Assembly (NCBI RefSeq): GCF_041468085.1
Contig: NZ_CP121017.1
Coordinates: forward strand, 3,781,501-3,845,500
Direction: 5' to 3'
DNA: 64,000 bases
DNA from: Tistrella mobilis
Lineage (GTDB): Bacteria; Pseudomonadota; Alphaproteobacteria; Tistrellales; Tistrellaceae
Part shown: in pieces, positions 1 through 8,797 of the stretch
Position numbering within the stretch: position 1 is the first letter of the stretch
How the letters are laid out: every line of letters begins with the position of its first letter
The notes under the pieces: model-generated
What the model was told of the DNA's origin: nothing
The model's database searches: none
Seen by the model: the letters and a program-made list of their open reading frames with translations, nothing else
Position numbers and translations under genes: made by a program

Positions 1-303
1 ATCGGCAATGTGATCGACACCCAGGCCCAGTACCCCGACACCGTCGTTGCCTCGGCACTCTGGCACATGGAACCCACCATCGACGCGGCGATCGCAGCGG
101 TGAAGGCCAAGAGCTTCAAGGCCGAGGATTACGGCCATTATTCCAACATGAAGCCGGGCGGCGCCTCGCTTGCCCCCTATGGCACCTTCGCGGACAAGAT
201 CCCCGCGGAGCTGAAGGCCAAGGTCGAGGCGAAGAAGGCGGCGATCCTGGATGGCAGCTTCACCGTCGAGGTGAACGACGCCGAGCCGAAGCCCACGATG
301 TGA
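1..303 (+). CDS. BMP family ABC transporter substrate-binding protein, C-terminal fragment
   Basis: This is the C-terminal 100 residues of a protein whose start lies left of the window; the frame is open to the first base and stops with TGA at 301-303. The residues (VVASALWHMEPTIDAAI near the start, then GTFADKIPAELKAKVEAKK and a short acidic tail) look like the end of a BMP/PnrA-like periplasmic nucleoside-binding protein. The call rests mainly on context: a double-domain ATPase, two permeases and a deaminase follow on the same strand, the usual order for BMP-type importers. It would capture the substrate in the periplasm. No signal peptide can be judged because the N-terminus is missing. 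Confidence 0.75.
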   Translation: MGNVIDTQAQYPDTVVASALWHMEPTIDAAIAAVKAKSFKAEDYGHYSNMKPGGASLAPYGTFADKIPAELKAKVEAKKAAILDGSFTVEVNDAEPKPTM

Positions 304-436
304 ACCGCGACGCCCAGGCATGAACCATCTCGGGAGGGGCGGGCAACCGCCCCTCTCGCCATCCGGGATCACGGCGGCGACGTGCCTGAAACGCCACGGG
401 CCGGAAACGCCACGGATCAGAAACGCGAAGGGCCTC

Positions 437-2047
437 ATGACCAGACCTGCCGACCCGCCCCGGGCGGAGCTGCCCCCGACGGAACCATCCGGGGCGGCGC
501 GGGCGCCGGAAACCGTGCTCCGGCTCTCGGGTATCACCAAGCGGTTCGGCGCGCTGACCGCCAATGACGCGATCGACCTGGATCTTCGCCGCGGCGAGAT
601 TCTGGCCCTGTTGGGCGAGAACGGCGCCGGCAAGACCACGCTGATGAGCATCCTGTTCGGCCATTACGTCGCCGATGAGGGAGCCATCGAGGTCTTCGGT
701 CATCCTCTGGCCGCAGGCTCTCCCAAGGCGGCGATCGCGGCCGGTCTCGGCATGGTCCACCAGCATTTCACCCTGGCCGAGAACCTGTCGGTGCTCGACA
801 ACGTCACCATCGGCACCGAGGCGCTGTGGAAGCCCGGCCGCGACCGTGCCGGCGCCCGCCGCCGGATCGCGGAGCTGGGGCAGCGCTTCGGCCTGACGGT
901 CGATCCCGATGCCCGGGTTGGCGCGCTGTCGGTGGGCGAGCGGCAGAAGGTCGAAATTCTGAAGGCGCTCTATCGTGACGCCCGGATCCTGATCCTGGAC
1001 GAGCCTACCGCGGTGCTGACCCCGCAGGAAAGCGAACGCCTGTTCGTGACGCTCCGGGCCATGGTCACCGACGGGCTGTCGATCATCTTCATCAGCCACA
1101 AGCTGCCCGAGGTGATGGCGGTGAGCGACCGGGTCGCGGTGCTGCGCGCCGGCCGGATGATCGATCAGCGCCCGGCAGCCGGTCTCGACCGGGCGACGCT
1201 TGCCGAGCTGATGGTCGGCCGCAAGGTTGCCGGCCCCCGTCATACCGACGCGACGCCGGGCGCACCGGCCCTGATTTTCGACCGGATCACCGCCACCGGT
1301 GCCGGCGGCAAGCCGAAGCTGCACGAGGTGTCGCTCACCGTTCATGCCGGCGAGATCGTCGGCATCGCCGGCGTCTCGGGCAATGGCCAGTCTCTGCTGG
1401 CCGATCTGGTCGCCGGCATGGCCCGTGCAGAGGGCGGCCGGCTCACCGTTCTGGATCACGAGACGCGCAAGGCCGATCCGGCGGCGATGGTCCGACTGGG
1501 CGTCGGCCGCATCCCGGAAGACCGACATGCCGAGGGGCTGGTCGGCGACATGAATGTCTGGGAAAACGTCATCGCCGAACGGCGCAACCGTCCGGCCTTC
1601 TCGCGCTGGGGCTTCCTGCGCCGCGGCAAAGCCCGCGCCCATGCCGCCGATCTGGTGCGCGATTTCGAGGTGCGTTGCCCCTCGGTCGATGCAACCGTGC
1701 GTCAGCTTTCGGGCGGCAACATGCAGAAGCTGATCCTGGGCCGGGCACTCGCCCTGCATCCGGGGCTGATCCTGGCCAACCAGCCGACCCGCGGCCTGGA
1801 TATCGGCGCGGTCGCCTATGTCCATCAGCGCCTGCTCGAAGCCCGTGACGGTGGCGCCGCGATCCTGCTGATTTCCGAGGATCTGGACGAGATCCTGGCC
1901 CTTTCCGACCGGGTGGCGGTCATCCATGCCGGCCACCTGACCCCCGCCCGCCCCAGGGCCGAGGTCACCGTCTCCGGTCTCGGCCTGCTGATGGCCGGCG
2001 CCGGCGATCCCCATCCGACCACGCCAGAGGCCGCCCATGCGTCTTGA
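437..2047 (+). CDS. Nucleoside/base ABC transporter ATP-binding protein with two ABC domains
   Basis: A 536-residue cytoplasmic ATPase with two tandem ABC domains, powering the importer. The first domain has a full Walker A (GENGAGKTT, about residues 60-68), an LSVGERQKVEI signature and LILDEPTAVL Walker B. The second has a degenerate Walker A (GVSGNGQS, lacking the lysine) and an LSGGNMQK signature; this asymmetry is typical of sugar/nucleoside double ATPases (RbsA/BmpB type). ATG at 437 is chosen because a GAAGG stretch precedes it and the ABC domain begins soon after; an in-frame ATG at 320 would add 39 unlike residues. The end overlaps the next permease by 11 bases, indicating one operon. 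Confidence 0.9.
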   Translation: MTRPADPPRAELPPTEPSGAARAPETVLRLSGITKRFGALTANDAIDLDLRRGEILALLGENGAGKTTLMSILFGHYVADEGAIEVFGHPLAAGSPKAAIAAGLGMVHQHFTLAENLSVLDNVTIGTEALWKPGRDRAGARRRIAELGQRFGLTVDPDARVGALSVGERQKVEILKALYRDARILILDEPTAVLTPQESERLFVTLRAMVTDGLSIIFISHKLPEVMAVSDRVAVLRAGRMIDQRPAAGLDRATLAELMVGRKVAGPRHTDATPGAPALIFDRITATGAGGKPKLHEVSLTVHAGEIVGIAGVSGNGQSLLADLVAGMARAEGGRLTVLDHETRKADPAAMVRLGVGRIPEDRHAEGLVGDMNVWENVIAERRNRPAFSRWGFLRRGKARAHAADLVRDFEVRCPSVDATVRQLSGGNMQKLILGRALALHPGLILANQPTRGLDIGAVAYVHQRLLEARDGGAAILLISEDLDEILALSDRVAVIHAGHLTPARPRAEVTVSGLGLLMAGAGDPHPTTPEAAHAS

Positions 2048-3086
2048 ACGCCGCGCCGAGACCCCGGCCGTCCTGTCGATGGCGGTGCCGGTGCTGGCAC
2101 TGCTCGCCGCCTTCATCATCGGCGCCCTGCTGATCCTGATCTCGGGCGCCTCGGTGCCCGCCGCCTATGCCGCGATGGTCGACGGCGCCTTCGGCAGCCG
2201 GTTCGCGCTGACCGAAACCCTGACCCGCGCCGCACCGCTGATGCTGACCGGGCTTGCCGCCGCGGTCGCCTTCCGTGCCCGGCTGTGGAATATCGGCGCC
2301 GAGGGCCAGCTTTATGGCGGCGCGCTGGCGGCCGTCTGGATCGGCACGGCCCCGCTCGGCATTCCCGACGCCCTGCTGCTGCCGGCGGTGATCCTGGCCG
2401 GTGCCGTCGCGGGTGGCCTGCTGCTGCTGGGCCCCGCGGTGCTCAAGACCCGTTTCGGCGTCGACGAGGTGGTGACGACCCTGCTGCTCAACTTCATCGT
2501 GCTGCTCTTCGTCTCGATGATGATCGAAGGGCCGATGAAGGATCCGATGGCCATGGGCTGGCCGCAGAGCGAGACGCTGCCGATGGCGGCGGAACTGCCC
2601 CGGCTGATCCCGCGCACCCGCCTGCATGCCGGGCTGATCATGGCGCTGGTCGCGGCCGGGCTGATCTATGTGATGATGACCCGCACCGTGCTGGGCTTCG
2701 AGATGCGGGCGGTGGGCGCCAGCCCGCGGGCGGCCCGCTTCGCCGGCATGGGGGTCGGGCGGGTGATGCTGCTGGTCGCGCTGATCTCGGGCGGTCTCGC
2801 CGGCCTTGCGGGCGTGAGCGAGGTTGCCGGGCGCACGGGTTATCTGACGCTCGACATGTCGCCGGGCTATGGCACCGGCGGGGTGGTGGTCGCCATGCTG
2901 GCCCAGCTGCACCCGCTGGGTGTGGTGCTGGGCGCGCTGATGGTGGCCAGCATCTTCGTCGGCGCCGATGCGATGAGCCGGGCGGTGGGGGTGCCGACCT
3001 ATATCGCCGACGTTCTGGTCGCCGTGTCGCTGCTCTGCATGCTGACCGCCATGCTCTTCGCCCGTTACCGCCTGCGCCGCGGCTGA
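2037..3086 (+). CDS. Nucleoside-type ABC transporter permease 1
   Basis: A 349-residue inner-membrane permease of the BPD_transp_2 family (BmpC/NupP-like). Hydrophobic segments run from about residue 15 to the C-terminus, and the stretch LWNIGAEGQLYGGALAA (about residues 84-100) is characteristic of the nucleoside/basic-membrane-protein importers. It starts inside the end of the ATPase gene and is followed after 19 bases by a second permease, so the two probably form a heterodimeric channel. Substrate cannot be fixed from the permease alone, but the downstream deaminase suggests a pyrimidine base or nucleoside. Confidence 0.9.
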   Translation: MRLERRAETPAVLSMAVPVLALLAAFIIGALLILISGASVPAAYAAMVDGAFGSRFALTETLTRAAPLMLTGLAAAVAFRARLWNIGAEGQLYGGALAAVWIGTAPLGIPDALLLPAVILAGAVAGGLLLLGPAVLKTRFGVDEVVTTLLLNFIVLLFVSMMIEGPMKDPMAMGWPQSETLPMAAELPRLIPRTRLHAGLIMALVAAGLIYVMMTRTVLGFEMRAVGASPRAARFAGMGVGRVMLLVALISGGLAGLAGVSEVAGRTGYLTLDMSPGYGTGGVVVAMLAQLHPLGVVLGALMVASIFVGADAMSRAVGVPTYIADVLVAVSLLCMLTAMLFARYRLRRG

Positions 3087-3105
3087 TCCGGAGGGTCACG
3101 ATCCC

Positions 3106-4047
3106 ATGGAATTCATCGACCTTCTGATCTCAGCCGGCCTCTGGGCCACGGTGCTGCGCATCGCCACCCCCCTGATCTTCGGCACGCTGGGCGAGTTGAT
3201 CTGCGAACGGGCCGGCGTGCTCAATCTGGGCATCGAGGGCATCATGACCATGGGCGCCATGGTCGGCTGGATGGCGGTTTTCCAGGGGGCCGATCTCTGG
3301 ACCGGCATCGCGGTCGCGGCTGCGGCCGGCCTGCTGGTCGGCCTGCTCCACGGCCTGCTGACCGTACCGCTCGGCCTGTCGCAGCATGTCACCGGCCTTG
3401 GCATCACCATGCTCGCAACCAGCCTGTCCTATTTCGCCTATCGCCTGCTGCTGCCCGAGACCACGACCCCGCCCTCGATCACCCCCTTCGCGCCGCTGGG
3501 CGACGGCTGGTGGCAGGCTGTGCCCTGGCTGGGCGAGGTGATCGGCCAGCAGACCGCCCCCACCCTGCTGGCGCTGGCCCTGGTTGCGCTGGTCGCCTGG
3601 GTGCTCTATCGCACCCCTGCCGGCCTTGCGGTGCGGATGGTGGGCGAAAACCCGGCGGCGGCCGATGCCCAGGGCATTTCGGTCACCGGCGTGCGGCTGA
3701 TGGCGGTGATGGTCGGCTCGGCCCTGATGGCGGTGGGCGGCGCCTTCCTGACGCTGTCCGCCTTCAACGCCTTCTTCTTCAACATGATGGGCGGGCGCGG
3801 CTGGATCTGCATCGCGCTGGTGGTCTTCGCCTCGTGGCGGCCGGGCAAGGCCCTGCTCGGCGCGCTGCTCTTCGCCTTCTTCGACGCCCTGCAGACCCGC
3901 CTGCAGCAGATGACCGGTGGCGCCCTGCCCTATCAGCTGTTCCTGATGCTGCCCTATCTGCTCAGCATCCTGGCGCTGGTGGTGATGTCGCGCCGTGCCG
4001 CCTATCCCCAGGCACTGATGGTGCCCTTCCGCAAGGGAGAACGTTGA
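3106..4047 (+). CDS. Nucleoside-type ABC transporter permease 2
   Basis: A 313-residue inner-membrane permease, shorter partner of the preceding one. It contains the typical LGELICERAGVLNLGIEGIM segment near residues 28-47 (G-E-L-x-x-E-R-A-G-x-x-N-x-G-x-E-G), a strong family mark of BmpD/NupQ-like permeases, followed by about eight hydrophobic helices. GGAGGG lies about 10 bases before the ATG. It is separated from the deaminase gene by only 3 bases, which supports a transport-plus-catabolism operon. Confidence 0.9.
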   Translation: MEFIDLLISAGLWATVLRIATPLIFGTLGELICERAGVLNLGIEGIMTMGAMVGWMAVFQGADLWTGIAVAAAAGLLVGLLHGLLTVPLGLSQHVTGLGITMLATSLSYFAYRLLLPETTTPPSITPFAPLGDGWWQAVPWLGEVIGQQTAPTLLALALVALVAWVLYRTPAGLAVRMVGENPAAADAQGISVTGVRLMAVMVGSALMAVGGAFLTLSAFNAFFFNMMGGRGWICIALVVFASWRPGKALLGALLFAFFDALQTRLQQMTGGALPYQLFLMLPYLLSILALVVMSRRAAYPQALMVPFRKGER

Positions 4048-4050
4048 GCC

Positions 4051-5343
4051 ATGTCCCTCGACCTGCTGATCCTGAATGCCCGCCTGCCCCAGGGCGGCAC
4101 ACCCGTCGACATCGCAGTCCGGGACGGGCGGATCGTCGAGGTGGCGCCCGGCATCGCGGCCCGCGGCACCCAGGCGGCCGAGACGATCGACGCGGCCGGC
4201 AATCTGGTCTCTCCGCCCTTCGTCGACGCCCATTTCCACATGGATTCGACCCTCTCCTACGGCATGCCGCGGGTGAACCGGTCGGGCACGCTGCTGGAGG
4301 GCATCGCCCTCTGGAACGAGCTGAAGCCGCATCTGACCCATGAAGCACTGGTCGAGCGGGCGCTCGTCTATTGCGACTGGGCCATCGCCCGCGGCCTGCT
4401 CGCCATCCGCAGCCATGTCGACGTCTGCGATCCGCGCCTGCTCGCGGTCGACGCGTTGCTGGAGGTGAAGGCGAAGGTCGCCCCCTATATCGACCTGCAG
4501 CTGGTCGCCTTCCCCCAGGACGGACTCTATCGCCGGCCGGGATCGGAAGCGCTGCTGATCGCGGCGCTGGACCGGGGTGTGGACGTGGTCGGCGGCATCC
4601 CGCATTTCGAGCGCACCATGGCCGAAGGTGCCGCAAGCGTGCGCCGGCTCTGCGAGATTGCAGCGGAACGTGGGCTCAGGGTCGACATGCATTGCGACGA
4701 AAGCGACGACCCGCTCTCGCGCCATGTCGAGACACTGGCCTATGAAACCCAGCGGCTGGGGCTGCACGGCCGGGTGACCGGCTCGCACCTCACCTCCATG
4801 CATTCGATGGACAATTACTACGTCTCGAAGCTGATCGCGCTGATGGCCGAGGCGGATCTGGGGGCGATCGCCAACCCGCTGATCAACATCACGCTTCAGG
4901 GCCGCCACGATACCTATCCCAAGCGCCGGGGCATGACCCGGGTGCCGGAACTGATGGCGGCCGGGCTGACCGTCGCCTTCGGCCAGGACTGTGCCATGGA
5001 CCCCTGGTATCCGCTGGGCTCGGGCGACATGCTCAACGTCGCCGCCATGGGTCTGCATGTCGCCCAGATGACCGGGCTCGACCAGATGCGGAGCTGCTTC
5101 GACGCCGTCACCACCAACCCGGCCCGGCTGCTGGGTCTGGAGGGCTATGGCCTGGCCGCCGGCTGCCGCGCCGATATGGTGATCCTGGATGCGGGCGACC
5201 CGGTGGAGGCGCTGCGCCTCAGCGCCACCCGCCTCTCTGTGATCCGGGCCGGCCGCGTCATCGCCCGCACGGCCCCCGCCGAGACCATGCTGATGCTGGG
5301 CGACGAGACCCGGACCACGCGGTGCCGGCTGGGGCGGGGCTGA
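4051..5343 (+). CDS. Cytosine deaminase-like amidohydrolase (CodA family)
   Basis: A 430-residue cytoplasmic metal-dependent hydrolase, close in length to E. coli CodA. It has the N-terminal metal pair in DAHFHMD (H61 and H63, the same numbers as in CodA), a DMHCDESDD segment giving the H-x-x-E pair, TGSHLTSMHSMDN with the next histidine, and FGQDCAMDPW with the late aspartate. These fit deamination of cytosine or a related N-heterocycle. Start ATG overlaps nothing but sits 3 bases after the permease stop, so imported base would be deaminated directly. Exact substrate (cytosine, isoguanine, creatinine or other) is not decided by these motifs. Confidence 0.85.
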   Translation: MSLDLLILNARLPQGGTPVDIAVRDGRIVEVAPGIAARGTQAAETIDAAGNLVSPPFVDAHFHMDSTLSYGMPRVNRSGTLLEGIALWNELKPHLTHEALVERALVYCDWAIARGLLAIRSHVDVCDPRLLAVDALLEVKAKVAPYIDLQLVAFPQDGLYRRPGSEALLIAALDRGVDVVGGIPHFERTMAEGAASVRRLCEIAAERGLRVDMHCDESDDPLSRHVETLAYETQRLGLHGRVTGSHLTSMHSMDNYYVSKLIALMAEADLGAIANPLINITLQGRHDTYPKRRGMTRVPELMAAGLTVAFGQDCAMDPWYPLGSGDMLNVAAMGLHVAQMTGLDQMRSCFDAVTTNPARLLGLEGYGLAAGCRADMVILDAGDPVEALRLSATRLSVIRAGRVIARTAPAETMLMLGDETRTTRCRLGRG

Positions 5344-5459
5344 CGCTACCGGCCTGATCTGCGCCCTTCGGATGCCGTCTTCACCGGCGGCATGGCATGC
5401 GCAGGGGGACCGCTCTATATTGTGAGATGACGGCGACAGACAGGGAGTCTCAGGGTTTC

Positions 5460-5771
5460 ATGGTCGCATCCCGCAAGCAGAGTTCGGCTCCGCCGTCCGA
5501 GACGACCGGCCTGCGCGGCCATGTGAGTGAGACGGGGCGGCTCCAGCTTCCCGCAGAACTGCGTCGTGCCGTCGGCCTCGAACGGGGCGGGCCCGTACGG
5601 CTTGAAATCGTCGATGGTTCGATCAGGATCCAGACCATGAAGGACGTGAAGGAGCACATCCGGGCCCTGGCACGCGACAGCGGCCTGAGCGACAAAGCCA
5701 GCGTTGCCGATTTCCTGAACTGGCGAGAGAAGGAGCGTCAGCAAGAAACGGGCGAGGCGGACGACGCGTGA
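5460..5771 (+). CDS. vapB: AbrB/MazE-type antitoxin (VapB-like)
   Basis: A 103-residue small protein with a swapped-hairpin AbrB-like core: the stretch GRLQLPAELRRAVGLERGG (about residues 27-45) matches the G-x-x-x-L/I-P-x-x-x-R-x-x-L-G-L pattern of these DNA-binding antitoxins. The C-terminal charged tail would neutralise the toxin. The toxin gene follows with a 4-base GTGA overlap. ATG 5460 has AGGG four bases upstream; an in-frame ATG at 5427 would add 11 residues and would lie almost at the transcription start implied by TATATT at 5416-5421, so a leaderless longer form is possible. Confidence 0.8.
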   Translation: MVASRKQSSAPPSETTGLRGHVSETGRLQLPAELRRAVGLERGGPVRLEIVDGSIRIQTMKDVKEHIRALARDSGLSDKASVADFLNWREKERQQETGEADDA

Positions 5772-6151
5772 TCGTCGTCGACGCCTCCGCAATCCTGGCC
5801 GCCATTCTCGGCGAGACGGGTGGCGATCGTGTTTTCGATCATCTGGACGCCGCGCTGGTCAGTTCTGTCAATGTCGCCGAGGTCTATACCTATGCGACGG
5901 TCAATCGTCTTCCCGTCAGCGCAATCGACGCGTTTTTCACGGAAACCGGGATCAACGTCGTCGCCTTCGATCACGCCCAGGCCGTGCTGAGCGGGCAGCT
6001 GGCGGACATCACCCGCAAGAGCGGACTGTCGCTCGGCGACCGGTCCTGTCTCGCCCTCGCAAAAATGCAGGCGGCCGAGGTACTGACCGCCGATCGGGCT
6101 TGGCAGCGATGTGCCGGCGCGCTCGGGCTGACGATCACGCTCCTCAGGTGA
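5768..6151 (+). CDS. vapC: PIN-domain ribonuclease toxin (VapC-like)
   Basis: A 127-residue PIN-domain protein starting at GTG 5768, overlapping the antitoxin stop. The acidic residues expected of the PIN active site are visible: MIVVDASAIL with D5 at the first strand, a glutamate in SSVNVAEVYTY, D in LSLGDRSCLALA and D in VLTADRAW. Such toxins cleave RNA, often initiator tRNA or rRNA. The partner directly upstream and translational coupling support a type II module, normally autoregulated by the antitoxin-toxin complex. It converges on the antiporter gene with 4 bases between stops. Confidence 0.88.
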   Translation: MIVVDASAILAAILGETGGDRVFDHLDAALVSSVNVAEVYTYATVNRLPVSAIDAFFTETGINVVAFDHAQAVLSGQLADITRKSGLSLGDRSCLALAKMQAAEVLTADRAWQRCAGALGLTITLLR

Positions 6152-6155
6152 CGTC

Positions 6156-8681
6156 TCAGGTCGCCGCACTCCGGTTCTGCGCCGCGCGGGCCCGGGCGAT
6201 GCTCTCGAAGGTCTCAAGCAGGTCGGGGTCGCGGCGCATCAGCCGGCGGAAATCGTCGGCATCCAGAAACAGCAGCTGGCAATAGCCGAGGGCGGCGATT
6301 TCGGCACTGCGCGGACGGTTGTCGAGCAGGGCCATCTCGCCGAAGAAGTCGCCACGGCCCAGTCGGATGCGGCGATCCTCGATCCGGACCTCGACGGCAC
6401 CCGACGAGATGAAGTAGACGCCGTCGCCCTTATCCCCCTGTCGGAAGATGATCGTGCGCGGCAGCACGAAAACCGGCCGGAGCAGCTGGCGGACCCGCGC
6501 CCGCAGCTCGTCGCCCAGATCGCCGAACAGCGGCAGGCGGCGCATCAGCTCGTCGGTGTCGAGGCCCAGATCCAGCCGGGGCAGATCGTCCCGGCGCGAC
6601 TGGGCCTGGGTGACGCCGCGATAGAGATCGTCGTAAAGCTCGGCATCGAGCAGGCCTTCCTGGGCGAGCGTGTCATAGCGCGCAAGCTCGTGCCGCTCGG
6701 CCATCCGGGCCAGAAAACGCCGCTCCAGCGCCTCGGCATAATCGGGATACTGCAGACGCATGGCATCCAGCGCACCCGCCACCTGCCGGGCGCGGCCGTC
6801 GAGCATGTCGGCGATCAACTCGGCAATGCGCCGGCCCAGCATCGGCCGGATCCGCTCGTCGACATAGGGCCGCAACTCCTGGATCGCCAGGCGGAAGGCG
6901 AGCAGCATTTCGAAACGGTTGGCGAGCCGGCGGGCGAGCGGCCGGTCCATGCGCAACCGGCGGTGCAGCCAATAGGCGAAGCGGAAGCCGCGTTCGAAAT
7001 CGAGCGCGGTACGCACCACGCGCATGTAGCCGAGACGGCCCTCGTTGCGCCCGCCTTCGAGCAGGGCCTCGGTCAATCGCAGCAGCCGGTCGACGGTGGC
7101 GGTGGACAGGGTCCGCCGATCGTGCAGGTCCAGGATCAGGCCGCGCTCGCGCACCGCCAGCGCCACCAGCCCCACCCCCAGCCGCTCGCGATCGGCGATC
7201 TCGGCTTCGACATCGGTGTCGCTGGTCACCTGATCGGCCCGGCGGGCATAGGATTGGGCGATCTCGCGCACCACGCTGGGGCTGACGTCATAGCGCCGAC
7301 CGGCCTCTTCGACCGCGCCACGAACATCGGTCAGCGACAGGGCCAGCACCTGACGGCGCAGCACCTCGCCCACCGGCGACAGCCGGTCGAGCCCCAGCCA
7401 CGAGATCAGCGGCCGGAGCGTGGTGCCGTTCACGAACAGGGTGAAGAGCACATAGCCGGTGGCGGTGACCGCCACGAAGCGCTTGAGACCATCGGAAAGC
7501 CCCGGCGCCTCGACCACACCCAGTGCCAGAACCAGGGTCAGCGCACCGCGCAACCCACCCCAGAGGATCACCGCCCTGTAGCGATGGGTCACCCGGGTGG
7601 ACAGCTTCAGCATGCTGAGCACCGGCAGCAGCAGCCAGAGCGTGATCGCCCGGCCGATCAGGGCAAAGATCGCCAGCGCCAGAATGGTCAGCACGTCGTA
7701 GACGTCGACATCGGCCATCAGCCGGGGAACGACCAGGGCTGCCAGGACGAAGATCATCGATCCGGCCCAGAATGCGATCTGATCCCAGACCGCGAGCAGG
7801 TGGCGCCAGTTCTCGGGAGAGATATGTGCCCGCCCCTGGGCCGAGACGACCAGCCCTGCCACCACGGCCGCGACCACACCCGAAACCCCGATGCCGTATT
7901 CGCCGGTGACGAAGATGATATAGGCTGCCGCCACGGTCAGCGTCGCCTCGGCCGGCTTGATGTCATCGAGCAGCGGCAGCAGCACCACCACCAGCCGGCC
8001 GGTTGCAAGCCCGAACAGGGCACCGCCGATCAGGCCGATGCCGAGATCGCTCAGGGCCTGCCAGGCCATGTCGGCATTGGGTTCTTCGATGCCGGTGGCA
8101 CGGGCGGTCACCAGCGCGCCCATCAGCACGGTGAAGAGGGCGATGGCAGTGGCGTCGTTGAGAATGCTCTCCCCCTCGACCAGCCGGGTGAGGCGGCCGG
8201 GGGCACCGATGTCGCGGAAGATGGCGACCACCGCCGCCGGATCGGTGGTGGCGACGATCGCACCAAGCAGCAGACAGCCCAGGATGGGAACGCCGAACAC
8301 CGCGGAAAGCCCGAGACCGATCGAGGCGGTGGTCAACACCACCGCCACCACGGCGAGAAGCAGGATCGGTGCAATGTCTTCCACCAGCCGCCGCACATCG
8401 ATGGTAAGGGCTGTCTGGAACAGGAGCAGCGGCAGGAAGATGGTGATGACCGTCTGACTCTCGATCCTGAGATAGACGACGGCCCGGGCGGCTTCGTTAA
8501 AGACGTCGGTGAAGGATGTGAAGAGAAGGAACGCGGCCAGGGCACCGATCGCCACACCGACGGCCGCCAGCAGAACGTTCGAAGCCACGCCCAGGCGACG
8601 GGCGAGCGGTTGTATACCTGCAATGATGACCAGCAAAACGGCGAGCGTCAGTACCAGTCCCGTAATTCCGCCCGTCGTCAC
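6156..8681 (-). CDS. CPA1-type Na+/H+ antiporter with C-terminal cyclic-nucleotide-binding domain
   Basis: An 841-residue protein. Residues 1 to about 430 are a dozen or so hydrophobic helices of a Na+/H+ exchanger; the membrane core includes GAIVATTDPAAVVAIFRDIG, where the TDPAAV motif is typical of CPA1 exchangers. A long charged helical linker follows (about 430-710). The last 130 residues form a CNMP-binding domain ending in the phosphate-binding cassette FFGEMALLDNRPRSAEI, which has the F-G-E and P-R-x-A residues needed for cyclic nucleotide binding. Transport may therefore be gated by cAMP or cGMP. The gene stands alone, convergent with vapC. Confidence 0.9.
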   Translation of the reverse strand: MTTGGITGLVLTLAVLLVIIAGIQPLARRLGVASNVLLAAVGVAIGALAAFLLFTSFTDVFNEAARAVVYLRIESQTVITIFLPLLLFQTALTIDVRRLVEDIAPILLLAVVAVVLTTASIGLGLSAVFGVPILGCLLLGAIVATTDPAAVVAIFRDIGAPGRLTRLVEGESILNDATAIALFTVLMGALVTARATGIEEPNADMAWQALSDLGIGLIGGALFGLATGRLVVVLLPLLDDIKPAEATLTVAAAYIIFVTGEYGIGVSGVVAAVVAGLVVSAQGRAHISPENWRHLLAVWDQIAFWAGSMIFVLAALVVPRLMADVDVYDVLTILALAIFALIGRAITLWLLLPVLSMLKLSTRVTHRYRAVILWGGLRGALTLVLALGVVEAPGLSDGLKRFVAVTATGYVLFTLFVNGTTLRPLISWLGLDRLSPVGEVLRRQVLALSLTDVRGAVEEAGRRYDVSPSVVREIAQSYARRADQVTSDTDVEAEIADRERLGVGLVALAVRERGLILDLHDRRTLSTATVDRLLRLTEALLEGGRNEGRLGYMRVVRTALDFERGFRFAYWLHRRLRMDRPLARRLANRFEMLLAFRLAIQELRPYVDERIRPMLGRRIAELIADMLDGRARQVAGALDAMRLQYPDYAEALERRFLARMAERHELARYDTLAQEGLLDAELYDDLYRGVTQAQSRRDDLPRLDLGLDTDELMRRLPLFGDLGDELRARVRQLLRPVFVLPRTIIFRQGDKGDGVYFISSGAVEVRIEDRRIRLGRGDFFGEMALLDNRPRSAEIAALGYCQLLFLDADDFRRLMRRDPDLLETFESIARARAAQNRSAAT

Positions 8682-8797
8682 CCGTCTCTCTCCCGCATCG
8701 GCCGTCCGAACATTGCCGGATCATAGCAGAAACCGACCGGCATCGCGGTAACCAGTCTGTGACGGCTCGTGCATCACGTCGTCCGACGGGTGTTCCG

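Noticed and set aside
260-2119. Long minus-strand frame opposite the double ATPase gene
   Set aside because: Arg/His/Gly/Gln-rich product with no domain; it is the usual antisense shadow of a GC-rich coding gene. The ATPase on the plus strand has full motifs.
3130-5058. 642-codon minus-strand frame opposite permease 2 and the deaminase
   Set aside because: Low-complexity His/Gln/Arg-rich product and no start signals; both plus-strand genes have clear family motifs.
6690-8726. 678-codon plus-strand frame opposite the antiporter gene
   Set aside because: Antisense shadow; the minus-strand product has membrane helices and a CNMP-binding cassette.
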